Positions 1 to 8,704 of a DNA stretch of 64,000 nucleotides are shown here, one piece after another. The notes beneath the pieces are model-generated. The model was given only the letters and a program-made list of their open reading frames with translations, searched no databases and had not been told where the DNA came from. The stretch covers positions 186,001 through 250,000 of the forward strand of contig CAVVIT010000003.1 of the NCBI GenBank assembly GCA_963748405.1, given 5' to 3'. The first letter of the stretch is position 1; each line of letters starts with the position of its first letter. A program made the position numbers and the translations under genes. This DNA is from Fen-1273 sp963748405. Its GTDB lineage: Bacteria > Bacteroidota > Ignavibacteria > UBA10030 > UBA6906.

Positions 1-1277
1 AGAAACGCGGCGTACTCCCCTGCGTTCGTGTACAGCGTGTACGCGGCGTTTGCGTGCCTGTACGCCGTTTTCATCAGGAACGTCCCGTCGGCGGCGTGGC
101 CTGCGGCGAGAATGCTCTCCATGCTTTTCGACCAGGCATAGCTTGACCGGCTCATCCCCAGGGGGTCGAAGAGCGTTTTCCTGACGTACGCGGCGATAGG
201 TTCGCCCGTGATCTTCTCAACAACCCGCTGGAGATAGTAGATTCCCTCCCCGGAGTAGCTAAACCGCGATCCCGGTCTGAAATAGACAGGGAGCGGGCCG
301 TCCCTCTCCTCTTCCCCCTTCCGCCAGTTCGGGAATCCCGCCGTGTGCGAGAGAACCATGCGGGCCGTGACCAGGGACCGGAGCGGCTGATCAGGAAGCG
401 TGCGTTCCTTCAGGTAGTGCGACAACGGACTGTCAAGATCAATCCTCCCCTCTTCCGCAAGTTGCATCACCGTATAGCCAAACACCGGCTTCGTCATCGA
501 GGCAGCCTCAAAAAGAGTCTCCCGCGTCACGGGTGTGCCGAGCCGGACATCGGCCACCCCGTACGCGGCGGACCAGACGATTTCCCTGTCCTCGATCACG
601 GCAATGGAGACGCCGGGCACGTGAAGTTCCTTCATCAGAACGGGGGTCAGACTGTCGAGCGCAGCAATCAGGCCGTGCCAATCACGGATCCGGGAAATCC
701 GGCCGGCATCGATGGCATCAAGCGCCAGGTCCGCGCTCCACCGGACGTCTTCATCCCCGTCGTGAAGGCACCCGATGAGCGACGGAATCGCCTCACGGGC
801 GCGTGTCCCCATACCGTCGAGCGCCATTGCGGCTGACCACCGCACGTTATCATCGGTGTCACGCAGGGCACGGACGAGTGCGGGGACAGCCCCGCCGGCG
901 GCTGCGCCGATTTTTCCGAGCGCGATGGCGGCACACCATCGGACGTTCGTCTCTCCGTCGCTCAACGCCGCGACCAGGCGGGGAACGCTCCCCTCCCCTA
1001 TCCTGCTCAGCGCATCAGCCGCCCTTCCGCTGACGAACGGGTCCCTGTCCGAAAGCAGGAGGATGAGGGCAGGAACCGCCGGGTCCGCTTCGGGTCCCAA
1101 TCTCCCCAGGGCCTCCGCCGACTGCTCCCGGACAGACGCGTCGCTGTCCGCCAGTGCTCGTATCATGGACGGGATATCCTCCCGGTGATTCGTTCCGGTC
1201 TGGGACAAGGATCCGGAGACGGGTATCAGGACCGCAGCCAGGAGCATTGCCGGAGCATGGAGCGCGGGAATATTCAC
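1..1277 (-). CDS. HEAT-repeat serine hydrolase (beta-lactamase family), 3' end outside window
   Basis: Probable exported serine hydrolase of the class C beta-lactamase/esterase fold, acting on an unknown ester or peptide substrate. The reading frame is open to the window edge, so the C terminus is missing. Residues about 1-25 form a signal peptide. Residues about 33-195 are four or five HEAT/PBS-lyase repeats (pattern D-x-D-x-x-V-R-x-x-A-x-x-A-L). The hydrolase domain follows, with the nucleophile motif S260-M-T-K263 and a later Y-S-G-E-G at the second active-site position. The chosen GTG start at 1277 has AAAGGA six bases upstream. It overlaps the stop of the upstream PLP-enzyme gene (GTGA), so the two are probably translationally coupled. 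HEAT repeats in front of this fold are uncommon; they probably bind a partner protein. The family is secure, the substrate unknown. Confidence 0.85.
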   Translation of the reverse strand, partial: MNIPALHAPAMLLAAVLIPVSGSLSQTGTNHREDIPSMIRALADSDASVREQSAEALGRLGPEADPAVPALILLLSDRDPFVSGRAADALSRIGEGSVPRLVAALSDGETNVRWCAAIALGKIGAAAGGAVPALVRALRDTDDNVRWSAAMALDGMGTRAREAIPSLIGCLHDGDEDVRWSADLALDAIDAGRISRIRDWHGLIAALDSLTPVLMKELHVPGVSIAVIEDREIVWSAAYGVADVRLGTPVTRETLFEAASMTKPVFGYTVMQLAEEGRIDLDSPLSHYLKERTLPDQPLRSLVTARMVLSHTAGFPNWRKGEEERDGPLPVYFRPGSRFSYSGEGIYYLQRVVEKITGEPIAAYVRKTLFDPLGMSRSSYAWSKSMESILAAGHAADGTFLMKTAYRHANAAYTLYTNAGEYAAF

Positions 1278-2338
1278 TCCGATTCCTTTCGAGGCAGAGA
1301 GGGTAATGTCGTCCACCGGGCAAGATCCCTGAAGGCCGGCGCGAATGCAAACAGGATCGGCAACCCGCCCGTGTGGATGAACACCGTGGGGATCGCCGGA
1401 TCGAGAATGTGTCGGCGCATGAGGTCGAGCAGTCCCGCCATGGACTTCCCCGTGTACACCGGATCCAGGAGCAATCCTTCGAGCCGGGCACAGGAGAGAA
1501 TCGCGTCCCTCCCAGATTCCGTCGGGACGCCGTATTCGTGATGATAACAGTCATACGACTCGATGTCCGATTCCTTCAGCGAAACGTCGCACCGGAGCAG
1601 TCCCGCGCCCTCCTCCGCGATCTCGACCGTCCGCCGGGCAATCTCCGCCGAGGACCGGGAAACGCTGATGCCGACGACACGGGCCCCGGGCATATAGAGC
1701 CGCGCGCCGAGAACCGCGCCTGCAAGCGTTCCGCACGAACCGACCGCCATCACGATCTGCGAGGCGCCGGACCCGATCTGGTGTGCAAGCTCCCGCATTG
1801 CGCGGACGTATCCCAGCGCACCCAATCCCGTTGATCCTCCCACCGGGAGCGTGGCGGGGTTCCGCCCTTCCCGCCGGAGCTCATCCGCCCATTCTTCCAT
1901 CGCCGAGGCAAGGTGATCGTTCCGGTCATCGTCCTTCAAATAACGAATCTCCGCACCGTAGAGGACGTCCAGGAGGAGATTTCCCTGATACTCCCCGGGC
2001 CCCGGCCCGCCCAGGACAATTTTGGCATCCAGACCGGTCCTCCTCGCCGCCGCCGCCGTCATGGCCGCGTGATTGGACTGCGCACCCCCCACCGTGAGGA
2101 CCACGTCGGATCCCTGTTCAAGGATTGCAGCGAAGTCGTATTCGAGCTTCCTCGCCTTGTTCCCCCCCATGGCGAGCCCGGTCCGGTCATCCCGCTTGAT
2201 CAGGAGATGTCCGAGCCCGAACGTCCGTGAAAGGCGCGGGACCTCCTGCAGGGGTGTCGGAAGGTCAGCCAGCAGGAGGCGGGGAATCTGCTCAAGGGAA
2301 TCACCCGGGGATGGCACAGTATCAATGTTGGCATTCAT
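1274..2338 (-). CDS. PLP-dependent D-cysteine desulfhydrase / ACC deaminase family protein
   Basis: Fold-type II PLP enzyme of the D-cysteine desulfhydrase/1-aminocyclopropane-1-carboxylate deaminase family. Such enzymes release ammonia plus sulfide and pyruvate, or 2-oxobutyrate, in the cytoplasm. The PLP lysine is K61 in GGNKARKLEY. GGAQSNHAA follows as the substrate/cofactor loop, and the glycine-rich phosphate-binding segment is VGSCGTLAG. The length of 354 residues is normal. I chose the ATG at 2338 because AAGGAGG lies 13-14 bases upstream; an in-frame ATG ten codons earlier lacks such a site. The gene overlaps the downstream HEAT-hydrolase gene by four bases. The choice between D-cysteine and ACC as substrate cannot be made from the motifs, though ACC deaminase is the less common activity in this family. 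Confidence 0.85.
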   Translation of the reverse strand: MNANIDTVPSPGDSLEQIPRLLLADLPTPLQEVPRLSRTFGLGHLLIKRDDRTGLAMGGNKARKLEYDFAAILEQGSDVVLTVGGAQSNHAAMTAAAARRTGLDAKIVLGGPGPGEYQGNLLLDVLYGAEIRYLKDDDRNDHLASAMEEWADELRREGRNPATLPVGGSTGLGALGYVRAMRELAHQIGSGASQIVMAVGSCGTLAGAVLGARLYMPGARVVGISVSRSSAEIARRTVEIAEEGAGLLRCDVSLKESDIESYDCYHHEYGVPTESGRDAILSCARLEGLLLDPVYTGKSMAGLLDLMRRHILDPAIPTVFIHTGGLPILFAFAPAFRDLARWTTLPSLPRKESE

Positions 2339-2384
2339 GGGGTATGAAGGTACCTCCTTATGCTCCAACAGTCAACTAGCCGAT

Positions 2385-3964
2385 TTGCCTCAGTTAATTT
2401 CTACTCGAAACAGGGGTGTTGCCTCATGGAAGTTTCTACTCCAAATCTATTGGAGAACCCGGACCTTGTGGTATCCATACAGGAGGTCCGCTTCCATGGG
2501 GTTAATCATGCCGGAACGCCATGCCGTCACCCGGGAGCTGAGGTCCCGCTTCCATCGCGCGTCCAAGAAGGAACGCAGCTCGATCCTCAACGACTTCGTT
2601 CAGTTAACCGGGTACAACCGGTCGTACGCCTCGTTTATTTTGAGAACCTGCGGTATCAAGCAAGTGCGCATGATCGCAGGCAAGCGCATTGTCTTTGTCC
2701 CGGCCCAGGCGAGGCCCGCGGGGGCCCCACGGAAGCGTTCAGGGCCTTACCGGACGAAGGCCTTCCTCGATGCCCTCCGACAGTTCTGGGCTCTCTCCGA
2801 CGGGCTCTGTGGCAAGCTCCTGGTGGCATTTATCCGCGAGATCGTCCCTCTCCTGGAGCGGCAAAAGAGACTGCTTATCCCTCAGGCGGCGATCCGCGAG
2901 CAACTTATGTCCGTCAGTGCTGCCACGATCGATCGTATCCTGTCCAAGACCAAGCGCGAGGGCAGACTCAAAGGCCGCACGCTCACACGCCCGGGAACGT
3001 TGCTGAAACATCAGATCCCGGTCAGGACCTTTGCCGATTGGGACGATGTCCGACCGGGGTTCTGCGAGGGGGATCTCGTCGGCCACGACGGCGGGAGGGC
3101 CTACGGTGACTTCTGTTGCACACTCACCCTTACCGATGTGGTCACCACCTGGACTGAGACGGAACCCTCGAAAAATAAGGCCCGATCGAACGTTTTCCCT
3201 GCCATCAAAGCCGCTCGCGCCAGGCTCCCCTTTGAGCTCCTGGGCCTCGACTTCGACAACGGCGGCGAGTTCGTGAACGCTGAACTCATACAGTACTGCC
3301 AGGAGGAGCACCTCACCTTCACTCGCAGTCGTCCGTACCGCAAGAACGACAACTGCTACGTCGAACAGAAAAACAACTCCATTGTCCGGCACCTGGTCGG
3401 GTACTACCGCTACGACAAGCCCGAGCAACTGGTACTTCTCCGAAAGCTCTACCGGGTCGCACGATTGTACACCAACTTCTTCGTCCCGGTCATGAAGCTC
3501 AAAGAGAAGGTCAGGCACGGAAGCAAGCTCACACGCCGCTACGACGAGCCTCAGACACCCTACAAACGGGTCCTGGCGCATCCCCAGATCCCGGATCAAG
3601 TCAAACTGAAGCTCACGCGTCAGTATGAATGCCTCAATGTCGTCGAGCTTAAACGGGTCCTTAATCGCCTCCAGCAAGCGCTCTTCCGTTCTGCAATCGA
3701 GGCCGGACCCCCGCCCCACTCACCCGCCATCGCCCGGATCCCGAGCATCGACCATCCCTGGCGTAAAGGCGGAACACTCACTCGAAAGACACATCCTCAG
3801 CAACCGGAAGACCCCTCCCACGGGGGCGGGGGAACACCATCTTGACTTCAACAACAAAAATCGCAACCATCTCAGTCGCCCCCCACCAAGGGGGCTCAAA
3901 ACCATGAGTAGAAACTTAACTGAGGCAACGAGAACCAGTTCGAGTAGAAACTTAGCTGAGGCAA
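2385..3964 (+). mobile_element. Insertion sequence with doubled inverted terminal repeats
   Basis: Both ends carry two copies of a 22-23 bp repeat. The left copies are at 2385-2407 and 2419-2441 (TTGCCTCA...TTTCTACTC). The inverted right copies are at 3906-3928 and 3942-3964 (GAGTAGAAACTTA, then CTGAGGCAA). Between them lies one transposase gene. No target duplication is apparent at the outer ends. The right end abuts a truncated IS630 fragment within seven bases, so a deletion or a second rearrangement probably followed insertion. The left end sits only 46 bp upstream of the PLP-enzyme start and may have displaced its promoter. Confidence 0.85.
2496..3845 (+). CDS. DDE (rve-type) transposase
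   Basis: Transposase of about 450 residues with an N-terminal helical DNA-binding region and a retroviral-integrase-like catalytic core. The three acidic residues can be placed in GDLVGHDGG, LDFDNGGEF and YVEQKNN. A C-terminal extension is rich in basic residues and proline. The start at 2496 is preceded by AGGAGG (2481-2486) nine bases upstream; the frame is open much further upstream, but that stretch is host sequence. The layout resembles IS481/ISNCY-type enzymes, but I cannot name the family. A long open frame on the opposite strand (about 2739-3719) is a codon-bias shadow. Confidence 0.85.
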   Translation: MGLIMPERHAVTRELRSRFHRASKKERSSILNDFVQLTGYNRSYASFILRTCGIKQVRMIAGKRIVFVPAQARPAGAPRKRSGPYRTKAFLDALRQFWALSDGLCGKLLVAFIREIVPLLERQKRLLIPQAAIREQLMSVSAATIDRILSKTKREGRLKGRTLTRPGTLLKHQIPVRTFADWDDVRPGFCEGDLVGHDGGRAYGDFCCTLTLTDVVTTWTETEPSKNKARSNVFPAIKAARARLPFELLGLDFDNGGEFVNAELIQYCQEEHLTFTRSRPYRKNDNCYVEQKNNSIVRHLVGYYRYDKPEQLVLLRKLYRVARLYTNFFVPVMKLKEKVRHGSKLTRRYDEPQTPYKRVLAHPQIPDQVKLKLTRQYECLNVVELKRVLNRLQQALFRSAIEAGPPPHSPAIARIPSIDHPWRKGGTLTRKTHPQQPEDPSHGGGGTPS

Positions 3965-3970
3965 CTATTT

Positions 3971-4471
3971 TCCACGCGGCGCCCACGTACGGCGAACGAC
4001 GGGTGCCATCAGAAAACCGCTTTCATCTATGAGCGCAAGCGACGCTCTTAACGAACGGGCTTTTTTTTAGTGTGCGGCCACTCCACCCGGCGCCAGGTGT
4101 GAACCTGATGCTCGTCGCGTTCAACGGGCCGTCGCTGAGGCTTTTGCGGCGACCATCCCAGGGAGCGCATCAAACGCGAAAGATGATCAACATGATAGCT
4201 CACACCGAAGTGTTTGTCGATGACCGACGCGATCCGAGGGCATGTCCACAGATCAGTAGGGAACCCGGCAGCACGTCCCCCTTTGAGCAGAAGCTGCTCG
4301 AGTTTCCGGCGCTTCCCCGCGCTCAGGCGATGCGGGCGACCCGTGTTCGGCCGAGCCTCGATGCCCTCCCTTCCCTGGGATCGATAAGCTGCGTTCCATC
4401 GCCGAACGCTCCGACGATCAACACCAAGCATACGAGAGACATCAACAGGTCGCTGACCCTCACGCAAGAGC
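3971..4471 (-). mobile_element. Truncated IS630-family element
   Basis: This segment matches 46332-46832 almost base for base; by eye only two differences are seen. It contains the C-terminal part of the first transposase frame (4048-4467), the A8 slippery run (minus strand, 4071-4078) and the first bases of the second frame (RRTWAPRG). Both ends of the element are missing. The second frame is cut by the neighbouring insertion sequence, and the 5' end of the first frame is fused to unrelated sequence at 4471. The near identity to the full copy says the truncation is recent. Confidence 0.9.
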
Positions 4472-4602
4472 TAGCTGAGCGGGAGCCCGCCGGACAATCA
4501 TAAGATCTCCCCGGAAGAGTGAGATAACAAAAGAGACCCCTTTGGTCTGGATGGAGTTCGATCGGGTATTTGACAATCGAAGAACGCCTCACTACCATTG
4601 CC

Positions 4603-4743
4603 CTGTACGTGTCGACCGACAGCGGAGCCAGCTGGAATTCCGCAAGCGCCGGGGGAATCGGGTACAATGTTCGCGGTCTCGTGACCGCCGGGAGCAACGT
4701 CTATGCCGGGAGTTGCAGCGGAGGGTGCCGACCCCCTCTTTGA
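4603..4743 (+). pseudogene. C-terminal relic of a propeller-repeat surface protein
   Basis: The frame reads LYVSTDSGASWNSA, then a VRGLV-TAGSNVYAG unit, then ends at TGA 4741-4743. This is the STD-x-G-x-SW / G-x-N-x-x-AG repeat found in the five larger propeller proteins of this window. No start, signal peptide or sorting domain remains. It lies just beyond the truncated IS630 copy, which probably marks where the rest of the gene was lost. Confidence 0.6.
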
Positions 4744-4852
4744 ACGACGGAGCGCACAATCTGTCCCGCCGAACGAGGGTCGGACGATCACCCTTTGCGA
4801 TCTTCCCGGCCGAACGGTCAAGACATTCGTCAAGAGTCCACGAAGGACCATC

Positions 4853-6169
4853 ATGCACCGCGTCGTCCGAACTTCGCTCGTCCTCGTCTTGCTCCCGGCA
4901 ACCGCCGGGTTCTTCTCTTCTGGAATCAGCCAGACAGCGGGAACCGCCGCCGCTTCCCTGCATTGGGTCGGAACCTGGAGCACGGCACCTCAGCCGGTGG
5001 AACCGGGGAATATGCCTCCCGCACCGGGTTTGACAAACAATGCATTGCGGCAGGTCGTCAGGGTTTCCATCGGAGGGGACACGCTGCGAGTAAAATTCTC
5101 CAACGAATTCAGCACGGCCCCCGTGACAATGACGTCCGTACAGATTGCCGCGTCGACCGGCGGCAGCTCGATCGACATCTCCACAAACAGGGAATTGAGG
5201 TTTAACGGGAGCGCCGCAGTGACCGTGAACGCCGGCGCCGCGGTGACGTCGGATCCCGTCGCGTTTCCGCTTGCAGCGAGGATGGACGTCGCGGTCACCG
5301 TTTATTACGGCCAGACCTCGCCCACCGTGACCGGACATCCCGGGTCACGCACGACGTCGTATATTATCGCCGGCAACGCGCCCACGACGACCGATTTCAC
5401 GGGAGCCGTTACGACGGATCACTGGTATAACATCAATACGATCGAGGTGCTGGCACCCGCCACCGCAGCGTGCGTCGCCATCCTCGGCAACTCCATTACC
5501 GACGGGCGGGGATCGACGACCAACGGGCAAAACCGGTGGCCCGACGTCTTCTCGGAGTCTCTTCTCAGGGATTCGAGCACGCAGCAGGTAGGCGTTCTCA
5601 ATCTCGGTATCGGGGGGAACTGCGTGCTTTCCGGCGGTCTCGGCCCGACCGGGGTAAGCAGGTTCGACCGGGATATCCTCAGACAACAGGGGGTGCGGTG
5701 GGCAATCGTGTTTGAAGGGGTGAACGACATCGGCGGGGTCAGATCCGCGGCCGCCGCCGCGACGACCGCCGGCAATCTCATACGTGCGTACGCGCAGATG
5801 GTCGTGAAAGCCCACCGTTACAACATCAGAATTTACGGCGGCACCATTCTGCCGTTCAAGGGGAACGCGTACTATAATCAATACAGCGAATTATGCCGCG
5901 AGACCGTCAATCAGTGGATCCGCGCACGCGGCAATTTCGACGCATGCATCGATTTCGACGCGACGATGCGGGACCCGCAGGATTCCACGAGACTCGTGAC
6001 GACATATCAAAACGACGGCCTGCACCCTGACACAGCCGGGCACAAATCCATCGGAGAGTCCGTTGATCTGAGCTTATTCGTCGAAGCCGCCGGTACCGGC
6101 ATCAACGAAGGCACCGGGAATCTCCCCGGCACCCGTGCTGCAGCAAAGACAATGCTGCACCTCAAATAG
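4853..6169 (+). CDS. Secreted SGNH/GDSL hydrolase
   Basis: Exported esterase or carbohydrate deacetylase of the SGNH superfamily, 438 residues. A signal peptide occupies residues about 1-27. An N-terminal beta-rich domain (about 36-200, beginning HWVGTWSTAPQ) precedes the catalytic domain. Block I is GNSITDG with nucleophile S214, the oxyanion glycine lies in GIGGN (252-256), block III is GVND (289-292), and the Asp-His pair is D388/H391 in NDGLHPD. The HWVGTW...GNSITDG order is typical of the lysophospholipase/rhamnogalacturonan-acetylesterase-like group of secreted GDSL proteins. The ATG at 4853 follows GAAGGA; the frame is open upstream without a better start. There is no type IX sorting domain, unlike its neighbours. 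It converges on the next gene with a 12-base gap. The substrate is unknown. Confidence 0.88.
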   Translation: MHRVVRTSLVLVLLPATAGFFSSGISQTAGTAAASLHWVGTWSTAPQPVEPGNMPPAPGLTNNALRQVVRVSIGGDTLRVKFSNEFSTAPVTMTSVQIAASTGGSSIDISTNRELRFNGSAAVTVNAGAAVTSDPVAFPLAARMDVAVTVYYGQTSPTVTGHPGSRTTSYIIAGNAPTTTDFTGAVTTDHWYNINTIEVLAPATAACVAILGNSITDGRGSTTNGQNRWPDVFSESLLRDSSTQQVGVLNLGIGGNCVLSGGLGPTGVSRFDRDILRQQGVRWAIVFEGVNDIGGVRSAAAAATTAGNLIRAYAQMVVKAHRYNIRIYGGTILPFKGNAYYNQYSELCRETVNQWIRARGNFDACIDFDATMRDPQDSTRLVTTYQNDGLHPDTAGHKSIGESVDLSLFVEAAGTGINEGTGNLPGTRAAAKTMLHLK

Positions 6170-6181
6170 ACATACGGCCTG

Positions 6182-8509
6182 TCACTTCAGCACCAGCATC
6201 GAACGTGTCTGCGTGACGTTTCCAGCAGTCAATCTGTAAAAATACACGCCGCTTGCAAGCCCCCGTGCGTCGAACGTGACCGTGTAACCGCCGGCCGTCT
6301 CCCTCTCGCTGACAAGCAACGACACCTCCCTCCCCAGCAGGTCGTATACCCTTAGCGTCACGAAGGCATTCGAAGGAATCCGGTATTGTATCGACGTCGT
6401 CGGGTTGAACGGGTTCGGGTAGTTCTGAGCGAGGCTCATTCTTGCGGGAATCCCCCCCGCCCCGGGATCCGGACGCACGGACGTGATCTCCGAGATAGGC
6501 CGTCTCCACACGCCGCTTGACGTCGCAGCGAAGAGCCGGGAATTGGCGGCCAGAACAGAGGTGACCGAAACGTCGCCCAACCCGTCACTCACGTCCGTCC
6601 AGCTCTTCCCGAAGTTCGTCGAATGAATCACACCCCTCCCGATGGAAGCGGCAAAGAGGTCCGATTTGAATTCCGCGAATGAAGCGATTTGATCTCCCAT
6701 CCGTGCGGAATCGGCAACGGTCCAATTCGCCCCGTTCTTCGTCAGATGGAATATTCCGCCCCCCGCCGGATTCGTCACCTGGCCGTAATTCCACGCATAC
6801 AACCCGAGGACCATGTCAGAGCCCGACGCATAGAGGCTCGTCAGGACAGACCCGGTGTCGCCCGTGCTTGAAACGTATGCATGCCCGGAGAAGCCCGAAT
6901 CCACTTTTGCCCAGTGCGCGCCGCCGTCCGTTGACGCGAGGACATAGTTGAAGAGTCCCGTTTTAATTGTCCGCGGCGGAACGATCACCTGCGCCCGCCA
7001 CCCGCCACCCGCGTAGATCGTGCTGCCGTCGAACGAAAATGCGTTGACGGATGCCGACACGGCGTCGTACGGCGGCGTGATCATTGCCGAATCAAGCCGT
7101 CCCCAGCTGTTGCCCAGGTCCGTCGAACGGAAGACGCCCCCGAGCGTCGTGCCGAGATAGAGAGCGGGATAATTTGACCCGACGGCCGGGAACGTGCCGA
7201 TATTCGTATCCGGTATTGACGCTGTCCATGTCGACCCGTCGTTGGTCGACCGATACAGCGAACAGTGGCCGGCAATGGCATTGCTCGTCAATCCCGCGAA
7301 CAGGTCATAGCCGCCCGACGGGTTACGACACGTCGAGAGTGACGTGAGTATCCCGTGCGGCACGTTCACAAGTACCGAATCAGCCTCGGTCCACGTCGAT
7401 CCCTGATCCCTTGAACGGTAGACTTCACAATGTGAGTCCGAATAGGTTGAAGAGTACTTCGAGAAACCGGCATACGGCGTAAATGAGGACCCCGCAAACA
7501 CCACCGAGTCAGACGCTGCAAAGTACCATCTCCCGGACGGGATTCCGGAGGGAACCCATGTATTGCCATCGTCCGTCGAGCGGAAGACCCCTGAACCTGT
7601 TCCCGCAAAAAGTGTGTGGACCTTCCCTGATCCGATAACTCCCCCTGCGAGTGAATAAATCAGACTTGAAGTGATTCCGACATTATCCGCTGTCCACGTC
7701 GCCCCGCTGTCCGATGAACGGAACAATCCTGAATCAGTCCCGGCAAAGACAAATTCCCTGCCCTGAGTGGTCGTTGCGAAGGCGATCGCATTGATGACGT
7801 TACATTTCAGGGGTGTTTGCTTTGACCCCCAGACAAAGCCGCTGTCCGACGAGGAGACAATCACATTATGCACGGCGGCAAGCACGTTCGACCCCGACGC
7901 GGCAAACGCGGTGACGCCCGACCCCGACGGGATCGAGTCAGCAATGCTCCAGGTCGCACCATGATCCGTGGAGATGGAAATACCGGCGGTGTTTCCCACG
8001 AAACCCATGGAGTCGTGCACGGTGACCGTGGTGATGGAGCTGAAAGCGGACAGTGGCGTCCAGGTCGCCCCATTGTCGGTGGTTTGATAGCCGGAAGTCC
8101 CGCCATGAGCGAGTATCCATCTTCCTTCTGCGGCCATTTCTGTAATTGATGGGTTCCCCGGGAGCGTGACAATTGACCAACTGTTCCCGCCGTCCGATGA
8201 AACGTACAATCCGCTCCCTGCTATCCCGGCGAACATGAATGCGTCGTTGCCGGCCAGGGAGTAGACCGCCGGCGCGTACGGAGGATTCGGAATCGACGGA
8301 CCCACATTCAGCCAGCTGGTCCCGTTGTCTTTCGACGCATAGAGAGAGTTCAGCGTGCCTGCAAATACCGTCGAATCCTTGATGCACACCGAATACACCG
8401 GACCGCCCCTCCCGGAGGGGCCCTTTGTCTGCACCCACTGGGCCAGAAGAGATTGCGTCGGACTGATTGTGAACATGACCAGAACGGACAGGACTGTTGT
8501 CAATTTCAT
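6182..8509 (-). CDS. T9SS-exported propeller-repeat (BNR/YCF48-like) protein
   Basis: Secreted 775-residue protein. A signal peptide ends near LLAQW. It is followed by about a dozen repeats of the type STDNG-x-TW ... GSNVLA, expected to fold as one or more beta-propellers. The C terminus carries a type IX secretion sorting domain (SLAQNYPNPFNPTT, LLGREVSLL, ASGVYFYRL), so it should cross the outer membrane and be released or anchored at the surface. The start at 8509 has AAAGGAG upstream; the frame extends 49 codons further without a signal. It is one of five such proteins in the window. The binding partner or enzymatic role is unknown; sialidase-type catalytic residues are not recognisable. 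Confidence 0.85.
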   Translation of the reverse strand: MKLTTVLSVLVMFTISPTQSLLAQWVQTKGPSGRGGPVYSVCIKDSTVFAGTLNSLYASKDNGTSWLNVGPSIPNPPYAPAVYSLAGNDAFMFAGIAGSGLYVSSDGGNSWSIVTLPGNPSITEMAAEGRWILAHGGTSGYQTTDNGATWTPLSAFSSITTVTVHDSMGFVGNTAGISISTDHGATWSIADSIPSGSGVTAFAASGSNVLAAVHNVIVSSSDSGFVWGSKQTPLKCNVINAIAFATTTQGREFVFAGTDSGLFRSSDSGATWTADNVGITSSLIYSLAGGVIGSGKVHTLFAGTGSGVFRSTDDGNTWVPSGIPSGRWYFAASDSVVFAGSSFTPYAGFSKYSSTYSDSHCEVYRSRDQGSTWTEADSVLVNVPHGILTSLSTCRNPSGGYDLFAGLTSNAIAGHCSLYRSTNDGSTWTASIPDTNIGTFPAVGSNYPALYLGTTLGGVFRSTDLGNSWGRLDSAMITPPYDAVSASVNAFSFDGSTIYAGGGWRAQVIVPPRTIKTGLFNYVLASTDGGAHWAKVDSGFSGHAYVSSTGDTGSVLTSLYASGSDMVLGLYAWNYGQVTNPAGGGIFHLTKNGANWTVADSARMGDQIASFAEFKSDLFAASIGRGVIHSTNFGKSWTDVSDGLGDVSVTSVLAANSRLFAATSSGVWRRPISEITSVRPDPGAGGIPARMSLAQNYPNPFNPTTSIQYRIPSNAFVTLRVYDLLGREVSLLVSERETAGGYTVTFDARGLASGVYFYRLTAGNVTQTRSMLVLK

Positions 8510-8704
8510 ATGAAACTCCTTTCCATATTCGGGCGGCGCGGAAGACCACGGCGCCTTCGCAAGCCGCACATTGAGTATGGTACCGAGTCGCACGGTCACT
8601 GTCAAGAAATCCATCCAAACCAGCCGGGATCGGGCAAAATCCCCTGAAGAGAGCACCCGGTAATATGCCCCCCGGAGCGGAACACATGGGGGAAACCCGG
8701 TGTT

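Noticed and set aside
2739..3719. Long open frame (326 codons) on the minus strand over the transposase gene
   Set aside because: Codon-bias shadow of the DDE transposase on the plus strand; no family motif, acidic low-complexity translation.
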